DNA of 64,000 nt from Lepisosteus oculatus (taxonomy: Eukaryota; Chordata; Actinopteri; Semionotiformes; Lepisosteidae): positions 44,276,490 to 44,340,489 of the forward strand of contig NC_090709.1 of NCBI RefSeq assembly GCF_040954835.1, given 5' to 3'. The notes below the pieces were generated by a model. It was not told where the DNA came from. It did no database searches and worked only from the letters and a program-made list of their open reading frames with translations. Position 1 is the stretch's first letter; each line of letters starts with the position of its first letter. Both the position numbers and the translations under genes were made by a program. This document shows positions 1-9,774 of this stretch, in pieces.

Positions 1-205
1 CAGTGCAGTCTCCAATTACCCAGACTGTAAGATGACAAGATGAGTTGATGGAAAGAGCACAAAAGTTCAGCTCGTACAATAGGCAACGAAGATCCCAGCG
101 TCGTCATCGCACATGAAAGGACTGCCTTGCAGACCAACGGCAGTGGGCGGTGCCCTGTAAGAGGGGCAGAGGCGGTAAGCCATGATGCCGAGACGCATGA
201 AGCGA

Positions 206-247
206 GGGGGATTAGCTCAAATGGTAGAGCGCTCGCTTAGCATGCCC
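206..247 (+). pseudogene. tRNA-Ala(AGC) 5' fragment, U1
   Basis: The 5' two-thirds of a tRNA-Ala(AGC) gene is preserved. It has the canonical acceptor start GGGGGAT, T8, the A box TAGCTCAAATGG and an anticodon loop reading AGC. The sequence breaks off after GCATGCC, so the variable region, T arm, B box and 3' acceptor strand are gone. Its acceptor start and position 8 match the family consensus better than the full-length copies in later units, so it shows the likely ancestral state. Confidence 0.85.
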
Positions 248-748
248 GGTGCTCTCGTTTAGCCTCTGCGACTTCTGACAGGTGCTCCTCCATTGCGGAG
301 AGAATGTCCTTCAGTTGTCAAGCGTTGAAGGGCCACACCTCCTTCCCAACCTCCCAATCCGAGTGAAAACAGTGCTGATAATACTCTCACGAATTGTTAG
401 AAGATGTGCTTTTGATCATCGATTGCTTAACAATCACATTTGTTCGACTTGAGCCATCAAGCTCGTAGTTTTCCTTCAAATCTTGAAAGCTCTAAGTGAG
501 AACATCATAGGCTGCAGGACACCCTGTAACTTGTGTACTTCAACAGAAAGAAGAGCAGACAGCTCCACAATTATGCGAGGCGCAGAGAGCGCAAGGCGAG
601 CCGCACACGTTTCGCGTGCCGCGTGATGGGAATTCACCAGGCTCGTTCAGTCATTAGTCACATTCCATCGTTTGCCATAAGCAGACGCTGCGAAGTGATG
701 TGGATATCAGTTCCCAGTCTTGTGGAAGAGGAGGAAAAGAGCACACGA

Positions 749-820
749 GGGCTCGTCCGGGAGTTGAGCCCAGGACCTCTCGCACCCTAAGCGAGAATCA
801 TACCACTAGACCAACGAGCC
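749..820 (-). tRNA. tRNA-Pro(AGG), U1 copy with altered T arm
   Basis: This is the same 72-nt proline tRNA as in the later units, but the T arm differs at two sites (the stem contains CCTGG and the loop starts CTC), which damages a T-stem pair and the B box. The anticodon arm with AGG and the acceptor pairing GGCTCGT/ACGAGCC are intact. Unlike the other copies it has a run of four T on its own strand (plus-strand AAAA at 735-738), ten bases past the 3' end, a proper Pol III terminator. Confidence 0.8.
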
Positions 821-1020
821 ACAGCAGCACTTTCCGTTTCAATCTGTCAGCGAGCTTGAGGATGGGGGAGAGGCGCCATTCGCTCGTCCAGTCAGACCTT
901 CATCAATAAGTCAAGAAAGCCGCAATAACACGACTGCCTTGCAGACGAAGGGCAGTGAACTGTGCCCGGTAAGAGGGGAACAAGCGGCACTAGATGACGC
1001 CGAGGCATAAGTCCCAGTGA

Positions 1021-1093
1021 GGGGGGTTGGCTTGTATGGTACAGCGCTTGCTTTGCATGTGGGAGGTAGCAGGATCAATTCCCGCATCCTCCA
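1021..1093 (+). pseudogene. tRNA-Ala(TGC)-like relic, U1
   Basis: A 73-nt relic of an alanine tRNA with anticodon loop TTTGCAT (TGC). The acceptor strands GGGGGGT/ATCCTCC still pair, with wobbles and G3:U70. The D arm and the A box are strongly altered (TGGCTTGTATGG), and the T loop reads ATCAATT, so the B box is poor. The T stem here, GCAGG/CCCGC, is slightly better than in U2-U5. Confidence 0.7.
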
Positions 1094-1510
1094 GGTGTGT
1101 GCTTAGAGCTTGATGTGCCGAAAGGTGTCCTTTAGCCTGTGGTCCCGCCTTGCATGGAGAGCATCGTGCAGCTGTTAAGCGTTTCGCAGCCACGCCCCCT
1201 TTTCATCTTCTCTCTGGCTTAAGCGTCACTCCGCCCCTCTCTCTTGACATTTCATGTCAGCATGTCAGAAGTCCGAGTGACATTTTTAATGGCTGAGTGA
1301 GGGCACGATGCTGAAGCAGAGAGGCCACTTCAGCCACAGAGACTTGTGCTAGGTGAGATCTGAAAGACGGACTCGCAACAGAAACAGACCAAAAATGTAT
1401 CGGTGAGATCAAAAGGCAAATGCAACATTCAGCAGAGGGCGTGTAAAGATTAGGGAACGGGCGACTGAAATCCATGTGAGGCAAACTTTCCGGTGTGTGT
1501 ACTGCAGCTG

Positions 1511-1583
1511 GGCTTGTTGGCGTAATTGGTAGTGCGTCAGTCTCGTCATCTGAAGGGCCTGAGTTTGATCCTCACACGGGGCA
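1511..1583 (+). tRNA. tRNA-Met-derived locus, anticodon CGT, U1
   Basis: 73 nt, starting GGCTTGT. See the U2 copy at 3699-3771 for the full description; this copy has the C at position 3 that is also found in U7-U10 and is probably ancestral. Confidence 0.5.
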
Positions 1584-2107
1584 GGGCTGCTTCCTCTCTT
1601 GCTCTTTTCAAACACTTGCGGCAACTGTTCGCTCATAACCACGTCTGGAATGCGTGACCTTTACACGGGCGAGAAGCAACGCCGCATCCCTTTTCTAAAG
1701 AACATTCACATTCAGAAATAAGTCAAGAAATTTGCCATTACTTTCGCTCGCACTGCTGTCAGCCTGCCCATGTTGCCAAAGAAAGATTCACTCGGCGTCA
1801 ACATGACAGAACAGCGATCACTTGAAAACAATGTTCCACACTCCGTAAGCAGGAACTTCAGTGTTTGCAGTCACCCGATATGCCGATAGTCAAAGGAGCG
1901 CAAAACACGAAGCGTCAAAAGACAAGATGAGTTGATGGAAAGAGCGTTGAATTGATGAGCACAAAAGTTCAGCTCGTACAATAGGCAACGAAGGTCCCAG
2001 CGTCGTCATCGCACTTGAAAGGACTGCCTTGCAGACCAAGGGCAGTGGGCGGTGCCCGGTAAGAGGGGCAGAGGCGGTAAGACATGATGCTGAGAAGCAT
2101 GAAGCGA

Positions 2108-2180
2108 GGAGGATGAGCTCAAATGGTAGAGCGCTCGCTTAGCATGCCAGAGGTAGCGGGATTGATGCCCGCATCCTCCA
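2108..2180 (+). tRNA. tRNA-Ala(AGC)-type, A3:U70 variant, U2
   Basis: This 73-nt locus has anticodon loop TTAGCAT (AGC) and acceptor strands GGAGGAT/ATCCTCC, which pair perfectly over 7 bp. The body matches vertebrate tRNA-Ala(AGC) closely, including TAGAGCGCTCGC and the 3' end GCATCCTCCA. Three departures stand out. The alanine identity pair G3:U70 has become A3:U70; invariant T8 has become G, which also alters the first base of the A box (GAGCTCAAATGG); and the anticodon stem has one C-C mismatch (CTCGC/GCCAG). The T loop reads ATTGATG where the family has ATCGATG. By established alanyl-tRNA synthetase biology, loss of G3:U70 should abolish alanylation. The locus is probably a pseudogene, or a tRNA-like RNA that is not an alanine acceptor. 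The next TTTT lies about 150 bp downstream. Confidence 0.75.
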
Positions 2181-2938
2181 GGTCTGAGTTTAGAGCTCCA
2201 GGAGCCTGGTGCTCTCATTTAGCCTCTGTGACTTCTGACAGGTGCTCCTCCGTTGCGGAGAGAATGTCCTTCAATTGTCAAGCGTTGAAGGGCCACACCT
2301 CCTTCCCAACCTCAGTCTGCACTGAGTGCGTCTCCGGCATTTTCTCGTCCAATTTGTCAGCTTAGCAAGTGAAAAGTATATCCGAGTGAAAACAGTGCTG
2401 ATAATACTCTCAGGAATTGTTAGAAGACGTGCTTTTGATCATCGATTGCTTAACAATCACATTCGTTCGACTTGAGCAATCAAGCTCGTAGTTTTCCTTC
2501 AAATCTTGAAAGCTCTCAGTGAGAACATCATAGGCTGCAGGACGCCCCGTAACTTGATTACTTCAACAGAAAGAAGAGCAGACAGCTCCACAAATATGCG
2601 AGGCGCAGAGAGCGCAAGGCGAGCCGCACACGTTTCGTTGGCTGAGAGAGGGCAGTTTTTGCTTCTGCATTTCCCAAGTAAGGACGCATGACAACAAGCG
2701 ATCGCGGTGCTCATCTACGACATAGTGGTGATGAGTTTTCAGTACGTGTTCTTTTGAACGAGCAATGAGGTTGCCGCCTCGGACAGCTGACTGCACGCTC
2801 TCATTGTGCCACGTGATGAGAATTCACCAGGCTCGTTCAGTCATTAGTCACATTCCATCGTTTGTCATAAGCAGACGTTGCGAAGTGATGTGGATATCAG
2901 TTCCCAGTCTTGTGGAAGAGGAGGAAAGGTGCACACAA

Positions 2939-3010
2939 GGGCTCGTCCGGGAGTTGAACCCGGGACCTCTCGCACCCTAAGCGAGAATCATACCACTAGA
3001 CCAACGAGCC
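2939..3010 (-). tRNA. tRNA-Pro(AGG), U2, intact
   Basis: This 72-nt gene folds as a complete cloverleaf. The acceptor GGCTCGT pairs with ACGAGCC with C73 following; the D arm carries the A box TGGTCTAGTGG; the anticodon stem-loop is TCTCG-CTTAGGG-TGCGAGA-like with anticodon AGG; the T arm is CCGGG TTCAACT CCCGG with B box GGTTCAACTCC. It differs by eye from the vertebrate tRNA-Pro(AGG) consensus at only about two positions. It decodes CCU and, with inosine at 34, other proline codons. The copies in U2 to U10 look identical, whereas the neighbouring Ala locus has drifted. Behind the 3' end the strand has only TTT (plus AAA at 2925-2927), and no TTTT occurs for about 550 bp, so termination must be weak or non-canonical. 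Confidence 0.93.
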
Positions 3011-3210
3011 ACGGCAGCACTTTCCATTTCAATCTGTCAGCGAGCTTGAGGATGGGGGAGAGGCGTCATTCGCTCGTCCAGTCAGACCTTCATCAATAAG
3101 TCAAGAAAGCCGCAATTACACGACTGCCTTGTAGACGAAGGGCAGTGAACTGTGCCCGGTAAGAGGGGAACAAGCGGCACTAGGTGACGCCGAGGCATAA
3201 GCCCCAGCGA

Positions 3211-3283
3211 GGGGGGTTGGTTTGTATGGTACAGCGCTTGCTTTGCATGTGGGAGGTAGCAGGATCAATTCTCGCATCCTCCA
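3211..3283 (+). pseudogene. tRNA-Ala(TGC)-like relic, U2
   Basis: A 73-nt sequence paralogous to the Ala(AGC) locus of the same unit: the same length, the same GCATCCTCCA end and similar flanks. The anticodon loop is TTTGCAT (TGC). The acceptor GGGGGGT/ATCCTCC pairs with wobbles and keeps G3:U70. The D arm (GGTTTGTATGGTACAGC) no longer matches an A box, and the T arm GCAGG ATCAATT CTCGC has a mismatch and lacks the invariant TTC, so Pol III promotion is doubtful. I read it as a decayed paralogue. Confidence 0.7.
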
Positions 3284-3698
3284 GGTGTGTCCTAAGAGCT
3301 TGATGTGCCAAAAGGTGTCCTTTAGCCTGTGGTCACGCCTTGCATGGAGAGCATCGTGCAGCTGTCAAGCGTTTCGCAGCCACGCCCCCTTTTCATCTTC
3401 TCTCTGGCTTAAGCGTCTCCGCCACTCTCTCTTGACATTTCATGTCAGCTTGTCAGAAGTCCGAGTGACATTTTTAATGGCTGAGTGAGGGCACGATGCT
3501 GAAGCAGAAAGGCCACTTCAGCCAGAGAGACTTGTGCTAGGTGAGATCTGAAAGACGGACTCACAACAGAAACAGACCAAAAATGTATGGGTGAGATCAA
3601 AAGGCAAATGCAACATTCAGCAGAGGGCGTCTAAAGATTAGGGAACGGGCGACTGAAATCCATGTGAGGCAAACTTTCCGGTGTGTGTCCTGCAGCTG

Positions 3699-3771
3699 GG
3701 TTTGTTGGCGTAATTGGTAGTGCGTCAGTCTCGTCATCTGAAGGGCCTGAGTTTGATCCTCACACGGGGCA
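3699..3771 (+). tRNA. tRNA-Met-derived locus, anticodon CGT, U2
   Basis: The 73-nt body resembles elongator tRNA-Met: D arm GGCGTAATTGGTAGTGCG, anticodon stem TCAGT/TCTGA, and 3' part CCTCACACGGGGCA. The loop reads CTCGTCA instead of CTCATAA, so the anticodon is CGT (would read ACG, threonine) and position 37 is C instead of the usual purine. Acceptor GGTTTGT/ACGGGGC pairs except for G2-G71. The A box is good; the B box AGTTTGATCC has T for invariant C56. A TTTT lies at 3793-3796, 22 bases past the end. It may be a pseudogene or a transcribed tRNA with a changed codon assignment; all ten array copies share the CGT loop. U2-U6 share T at position 3, other units have C. Confidence 0.5.
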
Positions 3772-4295
3772 GGGCTGCTTCCTCTCTTGCTCTTTTCAAA
3801 CACTTGCGGCAACTGTTCGCTCATAACCACGTCTGGAATGCGTGACCTTTACACGGGTGAGAAGCAACGCCGCATCCCTTTTCTAAAGAACATTCACATT
3901 CAGAAATAAGTCAAGAAATTTGCCATTACTTTCGCTCGCACTGCTGTCAGCCTGCCCATGTTGCCAAAGAAAGATTCACTCGGCGTCAACATGACAGAAC
4001 AGCGATCACTTGAAAACAATGTTCCACACTCCGTAAGCAAGAACTTCAGTGTTTGCAGTCACCCGATATGCCGATAGTCAAAGGAGCGCAAAACACGAAG
4101 CGTCAAAAGACAAGATGAGTTGATGGAAAGAGCGTTGAATTGATGAGCACAAAAGTTCAGCTCGTACAATAGGCAACGAAGGTCCCAGCGTCGTCATCGC
4201 ACTTGAAAGGACTGCCTTGCAGACCAAGGGCAGTGGGCGGTGCCCGGTAAGAGGGGCAGAGGCGGTAAGACATGATGCCGAGAAGCATGAAGCGA

Positions 4296-4368
4296 GGAGG
4301 ATGAGCTCAAATGGTAGAGCGCTCGCTTAGCATGCCAGAGGTAGCGGGATTGATGCCCGCATCCTCCA
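4296..4368 (+). tRNA. tRNA-Ala(AGC)-type, A3:U70 variant, U3
   Basis: Same sequence as the U2 copy, including A3:U70 and G8. Confidence 0.7.
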
Positions 4369-5126
4369 GGTCTGAGTTTAGAGCTCCAGGAGCCTGGTGC
4401 TCTCATTTAGCCTCTGTGACTTCTGACAGGTGCTCCTCCGTTGCGGAGAGAATGTCCTTCAATTGTCAAGCGTTGAAGGGCCAAACCTCCTTCCCAACCT
4501 CAGTCTGCACTGAGTGCGTCTCCGGCATTTTCTCGTCCAATTTGTCAGCTTAGCAAGTGAAAAGTATATCCGAGTGAAAACAGTGCTGATAATACTCTCA
4601 GGAATTGTTAGAAGACGTGCTTTTGATCATCGATTGCTTAACAATCACATTCGTTCGACTTGAGCAATCAAGCTCGTAGTTTTCCTTCAAATCTTGAAAG
4701 CTCTCAGTGAGAACATCATAGGCTGCAGGACGCCCCGTAACTTGATTACTTCAACAGAAAGAAGAGCAGACAGCTCCACAAATATGCGAGGCGCAGAGAG
4801 CGCAAGGCGAGCCGCACACGTTTCGGTGGCTGAGAGAGGGCAGTTTTTGCTTCTGCATTTCCCAAGTAAGGACGCATGACAACAAGCGATCGCGGTGCTC
4901 ATCTACGACATAGTGGTGATGAGTTTTCAGTACGTGTTCTTTTGAACGAGCAATGAGGTTGCCGCCTCGGACAGCTGACTGCACGCTCTCATTGTGCCAC
5001 GTGATGAGAATTCACCAGGCTCGTTCAGTCATTAGTCACATTCCATCGTTTGTCATAAGCAGACGTTGCGAAGTGATGTGGATATCAGTTCCCAGTCTTG
5101 TGGAAGAGGAGGAAAGGTGCACACAA

Positions 5127-5198
5127 GGGCTCGTCCGGGAGTTGAACCCGGGACCTCTCGCACCCTAAGCGAGAATCATACCACTAGACCAACGAGCC
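5127..5198 (-). tRNA. tRNA-Pro(AGG), U3, intact
   Basis: Identical by eye to the U2 proline gene, with only AAA (plus strand) behind its 3' end. Confidence 0.93.
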
Positions 5199-5398
5199 AC
5201 GGCAGCACTTTCCATTTCAATCTGTCAGCGAGCTTGAGGATGGGGGAGAGGCGTCATTCGCTCGTCCAGTCAGACCTTCATCAATAAGTCAAGAAAGCCG
5301 CAATTACACGACTGCCTTGTAGACGAAGGGCAGTGAACTGTGCCCGGTAAGAGGGGAACAAGCGGCACTAGGTGACGCCGAGGCATAAGCCCCAGCGA

Positions 5399-5471
5399 GG
5401 GGGGTTGGTTTGTATGGTACAGCGCTTGCTTTGCATGTGGGAGGTAGCAGGATCAATTCTCGCATCCTCCA
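5399..5471 (+). pseudogene. tRNA-Ala(TGC)-like relic, U3
   Basis: Same sequence as the U2 relic. Confidence 0.7.
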
Positions 5472-5886
5472 GGTGTGTCCTAAGAGCTTGATGTGCCAAA
5501 AGGTGTCCTTTAGCCTGTGGTCACGCCTTGCATGGAGAGCATCGTGCAGCTGTCAAGCGTTTCGCAGCCACGCCCCCTTTTCATCTTCTCTCTGGCTTAA
5601 GCGTCTCCGCCACTCTCTCTTGACATTTCATGTCAGCTTGTCAGAAGTCCGAGTGACATTTTTAATGGCTGAGTGAGGGCACGATGCTGAAGCAGAAAGG
5701 CCACTTCAGCCAGAGAGACTTGTGCTAGGTGAGATCTGAAAGACGGACTCACAACAGAAACAGACCAAAAATGTATGGGTGAGATCAAAAGGCAAATGCA
5801 ACATTCAGCAGAGGGCGTCTAAAGATTAGGGAACGGGCGACTGAAATCCATGTGAGGCAAACTTTCCGGTGTGTGTCCTGCAGCTG

Positions 5887-5959
5887 GGTTTGTTGGCGTA
5901 ATTGGTAGTGCGTCAGTCTCGTCATCTGAAGGGCCTGAGTTTGATCCTCACACGGGGCA
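5887..5959 (+). tRNA. tRNA-Met-derived locus, anticodon CGT, U3
   Basis: Same as U2 (starts GGTTTGT). Confidence 0.5.
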
Positions 5960-6483
5960 GGGCTGCTTCCTCTCTTGCTCTTTTCAAACACTTGCGGCAA
6001 CTGTTCGCTCATAACCACGTCTGGAATGCGTGACCTTTACACGGGCGAGAAGCAACGCCGCATCCCTTTTCTAAAGAACATTCGCATTCAGAAATAAGTC
6101 AAGAAATTTGCCATTACTTTCGCTCGCACTGCTGTCAGCCTGCCCATGTTGCCAAAGAAAGATTCACTCGGCGTCAACATGACAGAACAGCGATCACTTG
6201 AAAACAATGTTCCACACTCCGTAAGCAAGAACTTCAGTGTTTGCAGTCACCCGATATGCCGATAGTCAAAGGAGCGCAAAACACGAAGCGTCAAAAGACA
6301 AGATGAGTTGATGGAAAGAGCGTTGAATTGATGAGCACAAAAGTTCAGCTCGTACAATAGGCAACGAAGGTCCCAGCGTCGTCATCGCACTTGAAAGGAC
6401 TGCCTTGCAGACCAAGGGCAGTGGGCGGTGCCCGGTAAGAGGGGCAGAGGCGGTAAGACATGATGCTGAGAAGCATGAAGCGA

Positions 6484-6556
6484 GGAGGATGAGCTCAAAT
6501 GGTAGAGCGCTCGCTTAGCATGCCAGAGGTAGCGGGATTGATGCCCGCATCCTCCA
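6484..6556 (+). tRNA. tRNA-Ala(AGC)-type, A3:U70 variant, U4
   Basis: Same sequence as the U2 copy. Confidence 0.7.
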
Positions 6557-7314
6557 GGTCTGAGTTTAGAGCTCCAGGAGCCTGGTGCTCTCATTTAGCC
6601 TCTGTGACTTCTGACAGGTGCTCCTCCGTTGCGGAGAGAATGTCCTTCAATTGTCAAGCGTTGAAGGGCCACACCTCCTTCCCAACCTCAGTCTGCACTG
6701 AGTGCGTCTCCGGCATTTTCTCGTCCAATTTGTCAGCTTAGCAAGTGAAAAGTATATCCGAGTGAAAACAGTGCTGATAATACTCTCAGGAATTGTTAGA
6801 AGACGTGCTTTTGATCATCGATTGCTTAACAATCACATTCGTTCGACTTGAGCAATCAAGCTCGTAGTTTTCCTTCAAATCTTGAAAGCTCTCAGTGAGA
6901 ACATCATAGGCTGCAGGACGCCCCGTAACTTGATTACTTCAACAGAAAGAAGAGCAGACAGCTCCACAAATATGCGAGGCGCAGAGAGCGCAAGGCGAGC
7001 CGCACACGTTTCGGTGGCTGAGAGAGGGCAGTTTTTGCTTCTGCATTTCCCAAGTAAGGACGCATGACAACAAGCAATCGCGGTGCTCATCTACGACATA
7101 GTGGTGATGAGTTTTCAGTACGTGTTCTTTTGAACGAGCAATGAGGTTGCCGCCTCGGACAGCTGACTGCACGCTCTCATTGTGCCACGTGATGAGAATT
7201 CACCAGGCTCGTTCAGTCATTAGTCACATTCCATCGTTTGTCATAAGCAGACGTTGCGAAGTGATGTGGATATCAGTTCCCAGTCTTGTGGAAGAGGAGG
7301 AAAGGTGCACACAA

Positions 7315-7386
7315 GGGCTCGTCCGGGAGTTGAACCCGGGACCTCTCGCACCCTAAGCGAGAATCATACCACTAGACCAACGAGCC
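7315..7386 (-). tRNA. tRNA-Pro(AGG), U4, intact
   Basis: Identical by eye to the U2 proline gene. Confidence 0.93.
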
Positions 7387-7586
7387 ACGGCAGCACTTTC
7401 CATTTCAATCTGTCAGCGAGCTTGAGGATGGGGGAGAGGCGTCATTCGCTCGTCCAGTCAGACCTTCATCAATAAGTCAAGAAAGCCGCAATTACACGAC
7501 TGCCTTGTAGACGAAGGGCAGTGAACTGTGCCCGGTAAGAGGGGAACAAGCGGCACTAGGTGACGCCGAGGCATAAGCCCCAGCGA

Positions 7587-7659
7587 GGGGGGTTGGTTTG
7601 TATGGTACAGCGCTTGCTTTGCATGTGGGAGGTAGCAGGATCAATTCTCGCATCCTCCA
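7587..7659 (+). pseudogene. tRNA-Ala(TGC)-like relic, U4
   Basis: Same sequence as the U2 relic. Confidence 0.7.
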
Positions 7660-8074
7660 GGTGTGTCCTAAGAGCTTGATGTGCCAAAAGGTGTCCTTTA
7701 GCCTGTGGTCACGCCTTGCATGGAGAGCATCGTGCAGCTGTCAAGCGTTTCGCAGCCACGCCCCCTTTTCATCTTCTCTCTGGCTTAAGCGTCTCCGCCA
7801 CTCTCTCTTGACATTTCATGTCAGCTTGTCAGAAGTCCGAGTGACATTTTTAATGGCTGAGTGAGGGCACGATGCTGAAGCAGAAAGGCCACTTCAGCCA
7901 GAGAGACTTGTGCTAGGTGAGATCTGAAAGACGGACTCACAACAGAAACAGACCAAAAATGTATGGGTGAGATCAAAAGGCAAATGCAACATTCAGCAGA
8001 GGGCGTCTAAAGATTAGGGAACGGGCGACTGAAATCCATGTGAGGCAAACTTTCCGGTGTGTGTCCTGCAGCTG

Positions 8075-8147
8075 GGTTTGTTGGCGTAATTGGTAGTGCG
8101 TCAGTCTCGTCATCTGAAGGGCCTGAGTTTGATCCTCACACGGGGCA
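8075..8147 (+). tRNA. tRNA-Met-derived locus, anticodon CGT, U4
   Basis: Same as U2 (starts GGTTTGT). Confidence 0.5.
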
Positions 8148-8671
8148 GGGCTGCTTCCTCTCTTGCTCTTTTCAAACACTTGCGGCAACTGTTCGCTCAT
8201 AACCACGTCTGGAATGCGTGACCTTTACACGGGTGAGAAGCAACGCCGCATCCCTTTTCTAAAGAACATTCACATTCAGAAATAAGTCAAGAAATTTGCC
8301 ATTACTTTCGCTCGCACTGCTGTCAGCCTGCCCATGTTGCCAAAGAAAGATTCACTCGGCGTCAACATGACAGAACAGCGATCACTTGAAAACAATGTTC
8401 CACACTCCGTAAGCAAGAACTTCAGTGTTTGCAGTCACCCGATATGCCGATAGTCAAAGGAGCGCAAAACACGAAGCGTCAAAAGACAAGATGAGTTGAT
8501 GGAAAGAGCGTTGAATTGATGAGCACAAAAGTTCAGCTCGTACAATAGGCAACGAAGGTCCCAGCGTCGTCATCGCACTTGAAAGGACTGCCTTGCAGAC
8601 CAAGGGCAGTGGGCGGTGCCCGGTAAGAGGGGCAGAGGCGGTAAGACATGATGCCGAGAAGCATGAAGCGA

Positions 8672-8744
8672 GGAGGATGAGCTCAAATGGTAGAGCGCTC
8701 GCTTAGCATGCCAGAGGTAGCGGGATTGATGCCCGCATCCTCCA
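8672..8744 (+). tRNA. tRNA-Ala(AGC)-type, A3:U70 variant, U5
   Basis: Same sequence as the U2 copy. Confidence 0.7.
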
Positions 8745-9502
8745 GGTCTGAGTTTAGAGCTCCAGGAGCCTGGTGCTCTCATTTAGCCTCTGTGACTTCT
8801 GACAGGTGCTCCTCCGTTGCGGAGAGAATGTCCTTCAATTGTCAAGCGTTGAAGGGCCAAACCTCCTTCCCAACCTCAGTCTGCACTGAGTGCGTCTCCG
8901 GCATTTTCTCGTCCAATTTGTCAGCTTAGCAAGTGAAAAGTATATCCGAGTGAAAACAGTGCTGATAATACTCTCAGGAATTGTTAGAAGACGTGCTTTT
9001 GATCATCGATTGCTTAACAATCACATTCGTTCGACTTGAGCAATCAAGCTCGTAGTTTTCCTTCAAATCTTGAAAGCTCTCAGTGAGAACATCATAGGCT
9101 GCAGGACGCCCCGTAACTTGATTACTTCAACAGAAAGAAGAGCAGACAGCTCCACAAATATGCGAGGCGCAGAGAGCGCAAGGCGAGCCGCACACGTTTC
9201 GGTGGCTGAGAGAGGGCAGTTTTTGCTTCTGCATTTCCCAAGTAAGGACGCATGACAACAAGCGATCGCGGTGCTCATCTACGACATAGTGGTGATGAGT
9301 TTTCAGTACGTGTTCTTTTGAACGAGCAATGAGGTTGCCGCCTCGGACAGCTGACTGCACGCTCTCATTGTGCCACGTGATGAGAATTCACCAGGCTCGT
9401 TCAGTCATTAGTCACATTCCATCGTTTGTCATAAGCAGACGTTGCGAAGTGATGTGGATATCAGTTCCCAGTCTTGTGGAAGAGGAGGAAAGGTGCACAC
9501 AA

Positions 9503-9574
9503 GGGCTCGTCCGGGAGTTGAACCCGGGACCTCTCGCACCCTAAGCGAGAATCATACCACTAGACCAACGAGCC
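9503..9574 (-). tRNA. tRNA-Pro(AGG), U5, intact
   Basis: Identical by eye to the U2 proline gene. Confidence 0.93.
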
Positions 9575-9774
9575 ACGGCAGCACTTTCCATTTCAATCTG
9601 TCAGCGAGCTTGAGGATGGGGGAGAGGCGTCATTCGCTCGTCCAGTCAGACCTTCATCAATAAGTCAAGAAAGCCGCAATTACACGACTGCCTTGTAGAC
9701 GAAGGGCAGTGAACTGTGCCCGGTAAGAGGGGAACAAGCGGCACTAGGTGACGCCGAGGCATAAGCCCCAGCGA

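Larger units (their letters stand above)
35..1920 (+). repeat. Array unit U1, diverged 5' edge unit
   Basis: This unit is about 1.89 kb, shorter than the others because of several deletions: 13 bp near 60, the 3' half of the Ala(AGC) locus near 247, a stretch near 352 and one near 625. It keeps some bases that look ancestral, such as the canonical GGGGGAT start of the Ala locus and a TTTT terminator behind the Pro gene. Bases 1-34 do not resemble the unit and are the 5' flank. Confidence 0.9.
1921..4108 (+). repeat. Array unit U2 (2188 bp), reference copy
   Basis: First full-length unit. The order is Ala(AGC) at 2108, Pro(AGG, minus) at 2939-3010, Ala(TGC)-like at 3211 and Met-derived at 3699. 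Two stretches are internally duplicated: GACTGCCTTG...GGGCAGTG...GTGCCCGGTAAGAGGGG occurs upstream of both Ala loci, and the downstream flanks are also alignable. The unit is therefore an old dimer of half-units about 1.1 kb long (Ala to Ala distances 1103 and 1085). U2 shares the variant GATGCTGAG upstream of Ala and GCCACACC downstream with U4, not U3. No protein gene is seen in the unit. Confidence 0.95.
4109..6296 (+). repeat. Array unit U3 (2188 bp)
   Basis: Near-identical to U2. It differs in carrying GATGCCGAG before Ala, GCCAAACC after it and CGGGCGAG after the Met-derived locus; the first two variants are shared with U5. Confidence 0.95.
6297..8484 (+). repeat. Array unit U4 (2188 bp)
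   Basis: Shares GATGCTGAG and GCCACACC with U2. It is the first unit with CAATCGCGG (others CGATCGCGG) upstream of the Pro gene, a variant that recurs in U6, U8 and U9. Confidence 0.95.

Noticed and set aside
206-247. U1 Ala locus as a functional gene because its head is canonical
   Set aside because: The T arm, B box and 3' acceptor strand are missing.
2006-2365. Repeated open frames of 60-88 codons in every array unit, conserved between units
   Set aside because: Conservation reflects recent DNA duplication, not protein selection. The frames overlap on both strands, run through tRNA loci and vary freely in length between units.
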